Source: Furcasterigmium furcatum (lineage: Eukaryota > Ascomycota > Sordariomycetes > Glomerellales > Plectosphaerellaceae). From it: a stretch of 64,000 bases of DNA. The position numbers were made by a program, and so were the translations under genes. The stretch lies in contig BCIA01000001.1 in the NCBI GenBank assembly GCA_001599815.1, positions 3,972,934-4,036,933 on the forward strand, given 5' to 3'. Below are positions 20,926 through 31,900 of this stretch, piece after piece. The notes below the pieces were generated by a model. That model was given only the letters and a program-made list of their open reading frames with translations, had not been told where the DNA came from and made no database searches. Position 1 is the stretch's first letter. Every line of letters starts with the position of its first letter.

Positions 20926-22480
20926 AGAATAATGTTGTCCACGTGGGAGCGACGAGCGGGAGAGTCAAAACCCAAACTGCGGGCGAGCATCCTTCCCCCT
21001 CTCCTCTATTGTCGAGACGCCACTGGTTGGCCTGATGTTATATAACAGGAGAGCATCAGGCTGGCACCGCCCTGTCACGCCACGCGACCACGATCAAGAG
21101 CCGCATATTGGCGGGGAGAGGCGTCACCAGGCTCCCGCCCGGCCAAGGCGGCTTGCTTCTCGTGTCCGCAAATATTCGGAACGGCGGCCAGCGGTGTACA
21201 GTAAAGGCTTGCAGGGCCGAGCGTGCCCTTGACCAGCTCACATGCAACGCATGGACACCGTGATGAGTACGCGGGAACCGTCTGTGGCCTATGAGAATCA
21301 TCCTTGTCAAGTAGAGGCCAAGCGACGTGGACCTGAAGGTGGCGGTGCCTTTCCTCTCGACTGCTGCTATGAGGCGAGCATCTTGAGGGGCATCCGTGGT
21401 ACAAGACTGCAAGACGGGAGATGGTTAGGCGTATTCCTCGCGTAGGACGCTTCGCGCGTGATCCAGAGTACCGAGAGGCTGCGCTAACTTGGCTGATCCA
21501 AGACAGCGCCGGGCTGTGATACGCTGATGCAGCCAGCCAAGACGAGGTTAGGGGGCGGCCGTTGACAGGGGCGTCGCTTTCCAGGCTGTCGGCTACAGGC
21601 ATTCAAGTCGAATCATATCGAGAGCTCGCCTTGCACGACAGCCGCCACCGGGTTGTGGGTTCCATGGGGAGGATTGATCTGCGGGCTTACTGCGCCACGA
21701 GCTCGCCGTTCGCTTCGACCAGAGGCAGAGTGAGTTGAAGTTGCTCGACTGAACAACAGAAGTTTGAATATTGGTATAGTTACGGGTACTTCATGTGATA
21801 TAATACAGCCCATACTGTTCTTCATGGGTTCAAAGATGGTATTCTGTACGTATTTACGTCGTGAAGGGGGCCAGAGCCTGATCTGAGAGACATGGAGAAC
21901 TCGCCCCCAATAACATCCTCTCTGCGTCACCCCGCAGAATAGGACACGGATCGGCACTTGTACCCCGTCCGGGGGGGCTGGCTTGCATCTCCTGGGACGC
22001 GGATACTGTGACTACCTGACCAGCACTGTTCGTGGCCATGCCCTCCTTGAACGTGCCCCGGCTCTCCCCGGCTGCAGCCAAGGTTTCTTGTGACCATTTC
22101 TTGCCAGCCTTACTGGGGACTCATTGGTTGTGGTTTGGTTTGAGCTGACCGAACTGTTGCCTGGCTGCTGGACATGCAAGCCATGAAAGCCGCCATGCCT
22201 CTTGGTATGAACCGAATACAAGTACATGCTGATCCTTGGCCACAGCCTTCTTCCTACCGCTTGATATTCCGCATATTCTTGCTCTCTTGGGAACACGCCG
22301 TGACGCCACTTACAAAGATATTGCTAGAACGGATGGCCGACGGGCTGGCTCGACTTTGTAACGAAATCCAGACTTCGAGAGCGCACGTGCACTCACCCAT
22401 CACCCAGAATCGTTCTCGATGAGTATAGCGCAGCATTTCGACACCCTTTATAGCAAGAGCATGGTCCAGTCGTCGACGCC
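20926..22480. other. Intergenic, no gene seen
   Basis: About 1.55 kb between the divergent transporter and STAND-like genes. All frames are short or antisense pairs. No repeat, tRNA or clear promoter element was recognised. Confidence 0.45.
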
Positions 22481-24772
22481 ATGGATCCTCTGAGTATTGC
22501 CGCTTTTGTTGTGACCATCGTCCATGTGACGGGGAAACTGTCAGATGGAGTCGGGAGATTTTGCAACGACCAACGGACTGTTCCGGATGCCATCAGCGAG
22601 TTTCGAGAGACAATCCAGAACCTGCATGCCGCGTTGCTGAACATAGTACGGGTTCTCGATCATCGTCAGACGAATCCACTACCGTCGGAGAAAGAGCACA
22701 ATCGAGACATCCACCGGATCTTGAAGTCCTGCAAGGTCGCTCTCGAGCGACTGAGGGACGAGCTCCCAGAGCTGGCGGAGAACCCGGGGCCTTTGGAGCG
22801 TGCGAAGAGTGCTCTATCATTGTCTCTCAAGAGAAATGTGATCCGAGCACTGCTGTCAAATATCAGCTCCTACACACAGGTGTTGCAGCTGAGTCTCATT
22901 ACCCTCTCTCTGTACGTCAACACCATTACAGCCTCGAATAAAGGACAAGAGCTGACTAGACCAAGGGGATCGATGCGTGCACAGCAGCAGTCCCAGGAAC
23001 AGATTCAACTCGAGATACGAAAACTCACCGATGCAATCCGATCCTCTACTCTCATATCCAGAAATCAAGGCAATGAGCGACGACCCTCGACCATCTGGGA
23101 CGATGATGACACGCGCGTCGATGACACAGAATCATTGACCCGAGAAATCGAGGCATGGAGGCTGTCAGCCGATGGAGTAGCCGCAGCCATCACGTTGCAG
23201 GAGACAGACCGGCAGAAATCCGAGATGTCCCTGGCGTCCCTCCTGGCAAGGTCGTCGCCGGGGCCAAGCGCCTCCCTCTCCGCCAGCGCCGAAAAGACAG
23301 ACCGGGACAGCGATGACTGGGATCCAGAGCCCGAGCTCCAGGAGCAACAGATCGGACCTGGCCGGGAGATTCTTCTGCACCAATACAAGGCCAACCAAGA
23401 CATCGTCGAGCAGCTCGTTAAATGCGGTATCTTTCTGAGGGCGTCTTTCTTCCAGAAAAGAGGCATCGAGCTACGAGAACAGCTGATGCGCCCAGGATAT
23501 GATCTTGAATTCCCTTTCCACGACCGAGCGTCGATGCACGAGAAATTAGCGGACATCCTCCTCTTCTGCGAGACGGACGAAGGCACTCGCGAGGCCAAGA
23601 CGACGCTGCAGAGCCTGCTCGATGAAGAGCTCAAGCAGACTGCGGAGGAAAGAGACGGCGAGCGCATCAGCCGGCTATACCACAAGCTTGGTGATGTATA
23701 CATCAAGCTGGGCGATCTGACCCGGGCGAAGAAATTCCTGAGTCGAGCACTCGGGCGACGTCAGAGCATCCAGCCCATCGACCTGGCCTTGGAGACGGCA
23801 GAGTTATACGAGACCGTCCTCCAGCTGAACGGCGAATTCGACGAGGCGCGCGGCGTGAGAAACTGGATCGAGGAGATCCGTCCGAGCACTTCAACCATGT
23901 CTGAGCCCGAGTATGGCGAGCTGTGCAGCTGGTGTAAGGACAAAGGGTTTGGCATTGATGCCATTAACTTCCGGTTTGACGAGTGCGATCCGATCCTGGG
24001 GAAGTCGCCGCTCCACGAGGTCGTACAAGAAGAAGAGGTTCGGATCCTGGAGAAGATGGCCAACCACGTCGTCAACTTCGAGTGTGGAAACGATGAAGGG
24101 ATCCCGACACCGCTGCTCATCGCAGCATCCACACGGAACAGTGCCTCGGTCTCAGTACTACTCCAGCATGGTGCACAGGTTGACGTGCGGGACAGCGCAG
24201 GAATGACACCGCTTCACCGCTGCCAGAAGCAGGCCGGGGGTGTCCAGGTCGCACAGCAGCTTATCGAAAGATGCCCAACCATCCTCAATGAGGTGGACAA
24301 GTCCGGCCGCACAGCATTGTTCAAGGCGTGCGAGTTCGGAAACGACAAGATGGTCGCCTTCCTCCTGGAAAAGGGCGCAGACCCCAACATATGCCAAAAG
24401 CGACAGGGCGAAGCCGAACTCAGAAGGAACGTGAGCACGCCACTCATCGCCGCTATCGAGGGGGCCATCAAACGACCCAGGCAGATCAGTATTGTCGAGG
24501 CACTGCTGGCACATGGAGCGAATCCTCGCCTGACTGATGCTGACGGACGGAATGCGTCTGCGTGGGCGGTGAACCGGGGACTTGTGGGTTCAGAGATCAG
24601 GACTCTACTCCAGCGATATGCTCCGGACCGCAGGATGAGCAATATGTCAGCATCGACGGTCGCGACTAGGGCATCGCAGTCCAGCGACCCTGGGTCAAGC
24701 AGACGTGTCCTGGGCAGGATATGGAGCAGATCAGATCCGCGGCGGGCGAGCTCTGAGTCGACGCCCCTCTGA
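22481..24772 (+). CDS. STAND-type N-terminal domain / TPR / ankyrin repeat protein
   Basis: One intronless frame of 763 residues. The start MDPLSIAAFVVTIVHVTG and about 140 following helical residues match the fungal N-terminal domain found on STAND/NLR-like proteins (HeLo-like, Pfam PF17111 type), which in relatives acts in incompatibility or membrane-directed cell death. Residues about 160-310 are a polar, probably disordered linker. Residues about 395-470 hold TPR-like helices (RLYHKLGDVYIKLGDLTRAKKFLSRAL). Residues about 540-720 form four ankyrin repeats (TPLLIAASTRNSASVSVLL, GMTPLHRCQK, GRTALFKACEFG, LLAHGANPRLTDADGR). There is no P-loop NACHT or NB-ARC domain between effector-like and repeat regions, unlike true NLRs. 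It may be an NTPase-free member of the fungal innate immunity/allorecognition repertoire. That role is inference from domains. Confidence 0.8.
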   Translation: MDPLSIAAFVVTIVHVTGKLSDGVGRFCNDQRTVPDAISEFRETIQNLHAALLNIVRVLDHRQTNPLPSEKEHNRDIHRILKSCKVALERLRDELPELAENPGPLERAKSALSLSLKRNVIRALLSNISSYTQVLQLSLITLSLYVNTITASNKGQELTRPRGSMRAQQQSQEQIQLEIRKLTDAIRSSTLISRNQGNERRPSTIWDDDDTRVDDTESLTREIEAWRLSADGVAAAITLQETDRQKSEMSLASLLARSSPGPSASLSASAEKTDRDSDDWDPEPELQEQQIGPGREILLHQYKANQDIVEQLVKCGIFLRASFFQKRGIELREQLMRPGYDLEFPFHDRASMHEKLADILLFCETDEGTREAKTTLQSLLDEELKQTAEERDGERISRLYHKLGDVYIKLGDLTRAKKFLSRALGRRQSIQPIDLALETAELYETVLQLNGEFDEARGVRNWIEEIRPSTSTMSEPEYGELCSWCKDKGFGIDAINFRFDECDPILGKSPLHEVVQEEEVRILEKMANHVVNFECGNDEGIPTPLLIAASTRNSASVSVLLQHGAQVDVRDSAGMTPLHRCQKQAGGVQVAQQLIERCPTILNEVDKSGRTALFKACEFGNDKMVAFLLEKGADPNICQKRQGEAELRRNVSTPLIAAIEGAIKRPRQISIVEALLAHGANPRLTDADGRNASAWAVNRGLVGSEIRTLLQRYAPDRRMSNMSASTVATRASQSSDPGSSRRVLGRIWSRSDPRRASSESTPL

Positions 24773-25297
24773 GTCGGCCCCGGGCTTAGCCAGATTATCC
24801 TGTGAGGGTTACCCTAAATAAAAATAGAACTGTCCGTTACTAGATACAAGTAGAAGGAATGTATCCTTGAAAAGGCACGCGGAGGAGACTATCGCGCAAG
24901 GCATGGCCAAGGAGCCACGCGCGCTGTCAAAGTCGTCACATTAAATCAATGATGTTGTATTGTCCCTGGAAGATGTCGAGCCCAGCCACATTCAGGGGCG
25001 CCATCTGACAATATGGAACGTTCTGGCCAGTCATTCCTGGTCTGGATCTGACCCCAGGGTGTTGAACGCGTATCTTAGCCCTGGGTCTATACTTAATTTA
25101 CTCCTTTATGAGTTATCTCGCGAGGCGAAGAACCTCTTAAGGCGCCTATAGGTGACTGACTATATCATGCCTAATCCTGCTCGCGGACCGCACTGCTCGG
25201 GGTGATGTAAAAGTTCTCGATAAAAAAGCTGCCAGGGATAGTGTTATGCTCGGTGTGGCGGAATGCTCTCTCCATTGGATTTGTGCTGGACACAGTT
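24773..25297. other. AT-richer intergenic stretch
   Basis: No gene is seen. 25060-25180 has a run of TTAATTTACTCC/TTATGAG-like text of the sort left by decayed, mutation-rich transposon copies in fungi. I cannot confirm a family. Confidence 0.3.
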
Positions 25298-26756
25298 CTA
25301 CAGCTTGGTCTGAGGCGCAAATAGGAACTCGTCGACCAGGCCGCTCACCGCCCTCGCCAGACCAAAGCTGAAGATATAACCAGTACCCCCGACGCCTGCT
25401 CTGTCAGTATGTTGCTGGTCGACTACTGGCAGCATGGGGAGTCACTAACCATAGGCGTGTACGATCTTCTGGCCGTCGATCACCTCCTTTTCGACGCGGA
25501 TACCGCCGTGGCGCTCGGGGCGGAAGCCGACGATGTCGCGGACGATCTCGATATTCTCTGGCTTGTCCTTGATGAACGTGAAGACCCCGGGGCTGTTCAC
25601 CGTGGCCCTGCGGATCGCCTGATGCGGGTGTCAGTTGCTGGGTCCTTGCCGGGGCCAGGCGGTACTCACATCGAGACGCATGTTTAGATCCGGAGTGGGG
25701 TCCCTGCAGACGGGAAGGGAAGGATGCTCGGTCAGTGGGTGGCCTTTCGGGAACAGGCTAGGTCTAGGACTCACAGGTTCTCGGGGTGCTTGAAGCCGCC
25801 CAGGATAGCAGTGCCATCGAGCCGGGGGATAGTGTAGGTAGAGCCCTTGCCGTAGCGGGTGACGACCTTGTCCCAGTCTGTCCTGACCAGTGCGGTCTGG
25901 CCACGGACGGGATGGACGGACTTGTCCGCGACGTCGCGCAGGTCCCTCGCGCCGAGGCCGCTGGCGTTGATGATCACGTCACTGCCGAGGGGCTTGAGGT
26001 CGGAAAGCGCGCCGAGAGTGCCGCGCATGAACTTGACGCCGCGGTCCTTTAGGTGCTGGGAAAGCCAAGGGAGGACCTTCGGGGGCGGCAAGACGACGGT
26101 CCTATCTGCGGGAGGGGGTTACTTTGTGATGGCGGTTGAGAGAGAGGAGAATCTCTGATTTGACACGTACAGACCATGCTGCAGAGGCAGCCCTCTGGGA
26201 CATCTGCCACGTCTTTGACGCGGAACTGTAGGCGAATGTCATATAAGCTTTGATTGATATCGCGAGGAAGGCAGGATGGGCGGAGGGCCATACCTCGGGC
26301 ATGAGGTCCTTGTACCAGATGTTATCGATGGTAAAAAGCTCCCTGCTGTCGTGCAACTCTACTTTCTTCGCCAGGTGGTTAGCACACGTGAAGGGGCCAC
26401 CCGGGACGCACTCGTGGTATCACCTGGATGCCAGACTCGGGGTGGGACTCGGCGAGCTCCCAGACAGTGGCGAAGGTGTCCCGCTGCATCTGCTGCTCCC
26501 TCAGGGTGATGCCGGGCGTGGGCAGGAACATGGCACCGGCCCAGGGACTCGACCACTCGGTGCTGTCAGGGTCGCCGGGCAGGTTGCGCGCGACGATGGT
26601 CACGTCATGGGTCCTAGAGAGCATGCTGGCGCAAGCCATGCCGGTAATTCTACATTTGGGCTGTCACGTCAGCCTAGTAGTGCTTCGAGGGATAAGCTGC
26701 CGACTTAGGGGTGTTAGTGGCACTGACCCGGATCCGACGATTGTGATCTTGGCCAT
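25298..26756 (-). CDS. D-amino-acid oxidase (FAD)
   Basis: It oxidises D-amino acids to keto acids, ammonia and hydrogen peroxide; peroxisomal in fungi. Eight exons: 26756-26728, 26649-26424, 26365-26294, 26225-26171, 26105-25775, 25703-25670, 25618-25450 and 25395-25298. The seven introns are 51-78 nt, all GT-AG, and the total is 337 residues. MAKITIVGSG/ITGMACASML is the FAD-binding start. WAGAMFLPTPG, DVIINASGLGARDL, PVRGQTALVR and the family signature VHAYGVGGTGYIFSFGLA near the end are all present. The protein ends in TKL, a weak variant of the SKL peroxisomal signal, so peroxisomal import is likely but less certain than for SKL. The very high exon count is typical for this gene family in Sordariomycetes. 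Confidence 0.93.
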
Positions 26757-27732
26757 TAGCGCTCGATGGACTGGGGACGAGTGTAACGGCAGTTCTTTGA
26801 GGGGGGTTGACAAGATAGAAATGGGAGAAACAGGCGATGGTCGCAGGAAATCTTGTAAGACTTATAGCAATGTTGAGGGCCTTCTCCGACGGCGTACTGG
26901 GCCGCCCTGCTCGGAGGTGTGTGGGGAAAAGGCGCCAGGGCGATGCTGTATACGGGAGGTCATTAGAAAATCGCCCCTCAAATGACCAACTATCGCCAGG
27001 CGGAGAGACCTAAGCCCGAGCAAAAGTATACCATATAAAGAACTGAGCCATGGCACCACCTTTGCATAGAGTCGTTGTCGCCGGTATCGGGTGCCTAACC
27101 CGGAAGTCCCTCATCTGACGCCGACGAATGGTAGGGACTCCATGCTTCAGCTCCATGCTTTTTCTGCCATCTAGATCTCTGTGATAAGTAGTAAGCTTTC
27201 TCAGTCAAAACATCACCACTGATAGCTAGTCGTCCAATCAATCCGTTCGTGGGAATTCATTGTCAGCCGAAGCTCAAGTTGTCAGGAGGCCTTATTATTC
27301 TAATTGGGCCCAGTACACCTCGCCTTGTCAGCTTCGTCCGGGTACGCGGACGGCGACTCTATTCTCGGCACATCGCCTCTAAAATAGGGTTCCAAGGCTT
27401 AGACGGCCAAGGCCTCAGTTTACGGGACCTAGAATTTTGCGAATAGTGTCCTGAAGGCTATGGCAGGGTCTCGAGGCACGATGGATGGCTTGAACGTTCA
27501 ACATGCTCGTTCTTCTCAGGGGTACGCAGTGATTCGCCTGTAGGTAGAGAGGTCGACCTCGACGAGCAGAATATATATATATTAAGGCATCAAAAAGCCA
27601 TTCCAGAGACAAGATTCTAGCATAGACATTCCATCTTCATTCCTCAGCACAGCAACACAATATCAAATTCATCAGCTCCTTCTCATATTTCTCTCTTCTA
27701 TTTCGCAGCCTCATAAAGTCTCTTCTTGCAAG
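26757..27732. other. Divergent intergenic region
   Basis: About 980 bp upstream of both the oxidase and the secreted-peptide gene. An alternating AT run (27565-27580, ATATATATATATTA) about 150 bp before the peptide gene may be its TATA region. No ORF is supportable. Confidence 0.4.
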
Positions 27733-28612
27733 ATGAAGATCACTCTTGCAGCCCTCGCTCTTCTTCTCTCTACTGTAGGTTAACCGCTATTACCTTGTTA
27801 TTTCTACTGCTGCTAACCACCATCCTCAGGCCTTTGCTTCGCCCATCGAGAACGATGACGGCCCCAGTGTTGAGGTTCTCGACTTTGTCGACCTCGGCCG
27901 ACATCGAGAATATCGGCTTCGAAGGCCCTATATTCGTGGGAGGGCCCAACGTCACCCTTTCCGGCACCTTTTAGTCCGTTTATGAGCAGGTTCTTAAGCT
28001 CAACCCTGACTTCAATCCCTGGGACTTCGCTGGCTACGAGGACGAGATGAGTCTTGAGGGTATCACTCGGGACAACTATGAACTAGCGATCCGAAGCCTT
28101 TCTGGTGGCAATGACGACACGGATGGCACGGGTCTGACCAAACGACATGTAAGGGGCCCTTTCTCCATTCTCCCACGAAGCTCTCCAGCTGTTTCTGTCG
28201 CGGAAATGGGCTAACGAGAATCCAGATCCAATGCAAGCAAGGCAGTCTGATCAAGAACTATGGCATGCAGTGCGTTGAAGGCCTGAGCTACCTCCGTCGC
28301 CTAGGTAACTCCTGGTGCCGCGTCATGGGGAATGGCGTCGCTCGTGTGAGCTGCTCCCACGGATGTGGCATGTACCTGTACAACAGAGTATGTCCAATCT
28401 TCTTTGCCCAAGCTTTCAAGCCAAAGCTCACAGTGTCACAGACATCTAAGAGCCGCAAGGTCAAGTGCGGAAGCATTGCTCGTGATATTGCCTCCATCTC
28501 GGGAGAGTGTGGCAAGCAAGTTGGAAGCAGCTCGTGGGCTCACGTCTGGCAGGCCAAGGGCCGCAAGTACTTCAAGCACCACTCCATCGGACTGTCCAAG
28601 GCGAAATGCTAA
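27733..28612 (+). CDS. Small secreted cysteine-rich peptide with Kex2-processed pro-region (model uncertain)
   Basis: Exon 1 (27733-27774) and the following exon from 27830 give a clear signal peptide (MKITLAALALLLST/AFASP) and an acidic pro-segment. A Lys-Arg Kex2 site ends at about 28145, just before intron 28149-28225. The mature part is exons 28226-28387 and 28442-28612, about 110 basic residues with eight cysteines (four likely disulfides), e.g. CSHGCGMYLY. Between 27887 and 27974 the frame of the signal peptide does not continue into the mature frame, and the mature frame has a TAG at 27972-27974. Either an 88-nt intron with a weak GTCGAC donor (27887-27974, acceptor CTTTTAG) joins them cleanly, or the locus carries a frameshift and nonsense mutation. 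I do not recognise the family; the Cys pattern distantly recalls secreted antimicrobial or killer-type proteins, which is speculation. Confidence 0.6.
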
Positions 28613-28904
28613 GTAAGGGGCATGACCTCAAACTAACACGCCACTGTGCATGTGGTAATACTTGCTTCGAGTTGGAGAATTTTCACGGCATCGAACCACA
28701 ATATGGGGCGCCTTCTAGAAAGGAGGACTTTCGTTTGCACTTCACTTAGGCTATCTTCTAGCCTTATCCCTCCTCTGTTTAGCTTTGCCTTCAAACTTGC
28801 CTTCACTTTGGTACATCATTACATGTTATCATCATCTTCAGGCGTGGAATAAATTTGAAAGTAACTAATGTCTCTGCTCTTCTCCGTAACATGGCGACGA
28901 CGGA
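28613..28904. other. 3' flank of two convergent genes
   Basis: No feature seen beyond expected 3' UTR sequence of the peptide gene and the ABCA gene. Confidence 0.4.
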
Positions 28905-31900
28905 CTACCGCCACCTCCACAGAGGCCTTTTAACCCTCTCTACTCCCTCTGTCACGTTATTTTGCTTCATAATATTTAAAAATACTGTCTCCAGCGTACC
29001 CATCCCCACAGTGTAGTGTGCAAGTCCAAGACTTGTTTTGTGCCCTTCGAGAGTCTCCATCAGCCGAAGGACGGTGCTCTTCTCACCCGCACGACGATGT
29101 TCCTCAGCCGGCATGATGAACCGAACCTGTCCGCCGAGACTGACAGCATCGAACGAAGCGTCTGGGAACACGTGTTTAACCCACGCCTCCACGGCATGCA
29201 TCTCGTCTCGGGTTGATCCTGGTGCGGTGGCGAGGGCGAGGTGTACGTTGTAGAAGTTGCTGTATTGTTTTCGGAGTTCCTGGCTCGTGCCGGTGGCCAG
29301 GATGCGGCCAGACATGATGGCCACGCTGGTGGCAAGCTCGTCGGCTTCCTCCATGGAGTGAGTCTGGGGAGGACATGTCAGCACTTCAAAATTACTAATG
29401 AATAAATGAAGGGATCTACTCACCGTCAGAAGAACTGAACGGTCAGTGGTGACGGACGAAAGCATCTTCCACATTTCCCTCTTGGCGGCGGCGTCCATCG
29501 CGGAGCTTGGTTCGTCCAGGATGAGTACTGTCGGGTTGCCTACAGCAGTGGTTAGTTATGTAGAGCTCAAATACATTCAATCGCGCCAACATACCAAGAA
29601 GAGCGATGGCCAGGCTGAGCTTTCGTTTGTTGCCGCCGGACAGTTTGTCGGTTCGACGGGAGGCGTAAGCCGTCAAACCTACCCGCCGCATCACCAAATC
29701 AACGTCCCGCTTGACATGCTTGACTCCCTTGGTTCGAGCGTAGAAGCTAAGTTGCTGTTGTGTCGTGATCTTGTCGAGGGCATCGAACTGCGGGCACACT
29801 GCGTGGGTTCAGTTGTCAGCGGAAGCCTGATTGACGCGTTGGAAAGCTCTTACCGCCAATATTTCGCCGCGTCACCTGGGCATCCTTCTGTACGCGGCTT
29901 CCCTTGACGAAGATTGCACCACTGTCGGGTTCCATATCTCCGCGCATCATGTCGGTGAGCGTGGTTTTGCCTGCGCCGTTCGGCCCAAGCAGTGCCAGCA
30001 CAGAACCGGCGCCCATCGTCAGCGACACGTTGTCAACTGCGAGCTTTTCCTTGAAGGATTTGGAAACACCGTCCACATTAACGATGTCAACGGCGCCGTT
30101 CCTGTCCCTCAGAGAATCTAGCGGTATGGCTGAGCCCATCCTCGGTAGGGCCTCTTCGGGCGAGGTGCTAGCCGTCTTCTTCTGCTTCTGCCAGGGCCAG
30201 GAGATGGACCTCTGGCCGTCCAGCCAAACAAGTAGAGGTAAAAGATAAAGCACTTGGATGACTAGTAGCAGGATCGGGCCACCGTACGCGTTGATTGATC
30301 CAGGATTGTCGATGAGCTTGAACTGGCGGCAGCCCACGAGCCAGACGTTGAGACCAACGGCCATTGCCCTGAACAGGTTCATGACCGGAAATATGAGTCC
30401 AAGTGAGTAAGAAACGGCAACGAGGACGATATTCGGGTCACGAGGGTTTGGGTTAGTTGCAGCCAGCTGCGCAAGTTTGCGCCATTAGTGTCTTCTTCTA
30501 GAGCTCGGGGGAGAAATGGGACACAACATACTGAGAAGCCAACGATTGAGAGCACGTATGATACTACCATAAGACAAACCGTCAAGCCGAAGGCTTGCAG
30601 TTCGGACCTGGAGTAGAGAGACACGATGTAGCTCCAAAGCATGCTCGCAACTCCGAAAAGCCACAAGATGGGGAACATGTAGCCGGGGAAGTACCAATTC
30701 TCCACGTGCGCAGATAAAGCCAGTGTCCCAAGAGCGGCTACGATGGTGACGATGCTCATGTCGACAACAATATACGAGATCCATAGTGGGTACGGTCGGA
30801 CATTGTTGGAGTACTGGAGAGCTCGCACTCTTTGTATCTTCTCGTATGCCGGATACAGAGCGAAGATTGCTGGATAGAGGGTGTACAGGAATGCCAGTAG
30901 CTGACAAGGTGGTGAGTACACTGAGCAGTGGAAAGAGTGCCGAAAAATGCCCCTAAAGAGACGAAGGGAAAACGAGGGTGAGGCTTACAATCGCAGCAAT
31001 AAGGCCTGAGCCGGCAGCATCAATCTGAGAGAGTCTTGATCAGTGACCGCGGAGATGTGAAGGCAATGGAGGCTTCTTACGGGCACCGAGTTGGTAAAGA
31101 ATGCCAGATTGACGGCGATGGGGATGCGGCTCTTTGCTTGACGCCAAAGATTGTGCATCAACACCGCGGCATCTTGGCCCAATTCGGGGTTAACAGCAAT
31201 CACAGCCTTCCCGGACTCGTCACCCATGTATATGGCGCCTGAGCCCGAGGCGGCGCCATTGTTCTTGACAACGTCCCGAAAGCGGTCACGACCATCTTCG
31301 AAGGTGAAGTCCGAGGCAAAGTTTTTCGAGTCATATCTTGTCCCTATGGGAAACTTGTCGACGACTTCAGACACAGCACTCCGGACTTGTTGCGGTCCGA
31401 CGAGGATAGACACGCCCATTGGACCCAGAGCGTCGAGGAAGCCGGAAACGGGGAGATCGACGAGATAGGGAGCTTCAAAGATCGATGGCTCAAAGTTGGT
31501 ACAGTTGGGCGGCTCGTACGGAAACGAGTCCACCCCGTCCGTGACGATGAGCATCGAAGTGACGGCAGGGGAGAAGGCCAACGGAATCGCCATGGCCAAG
31601 ATATACCACCAGAAGTTACTCCGCAAGATGGTGATGCGTTTCAGCGTCAGGGCAGCGAGTTGATGGAGAAAGGTAGTGCTGGAGCCCTCTCCCAACTGTT
31701 CGTTACCTCCGCCGGCAGTGAGCGGTGCCATATCGGACGTGGAGGACATGTGAGTGGGCGACTTTTCTGGGCTGCCTGGCTCCTCCGCAACGCGGAGGAA
31801 GACATCCTCGATGGTCGGTCCGGTAATCGAGAAGTCGGACAGCCCGGATGCTTCGAGATGTGCGAGAAGATCGATGGCGGCTTGGGAGGTGGGAACTTGA

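Noticed and set aside
25060..25180. Possible RIP-mutated transposon relic
   Set aside because: Only AT-rich texture; no terminal repeats, target duplication or protein trace.
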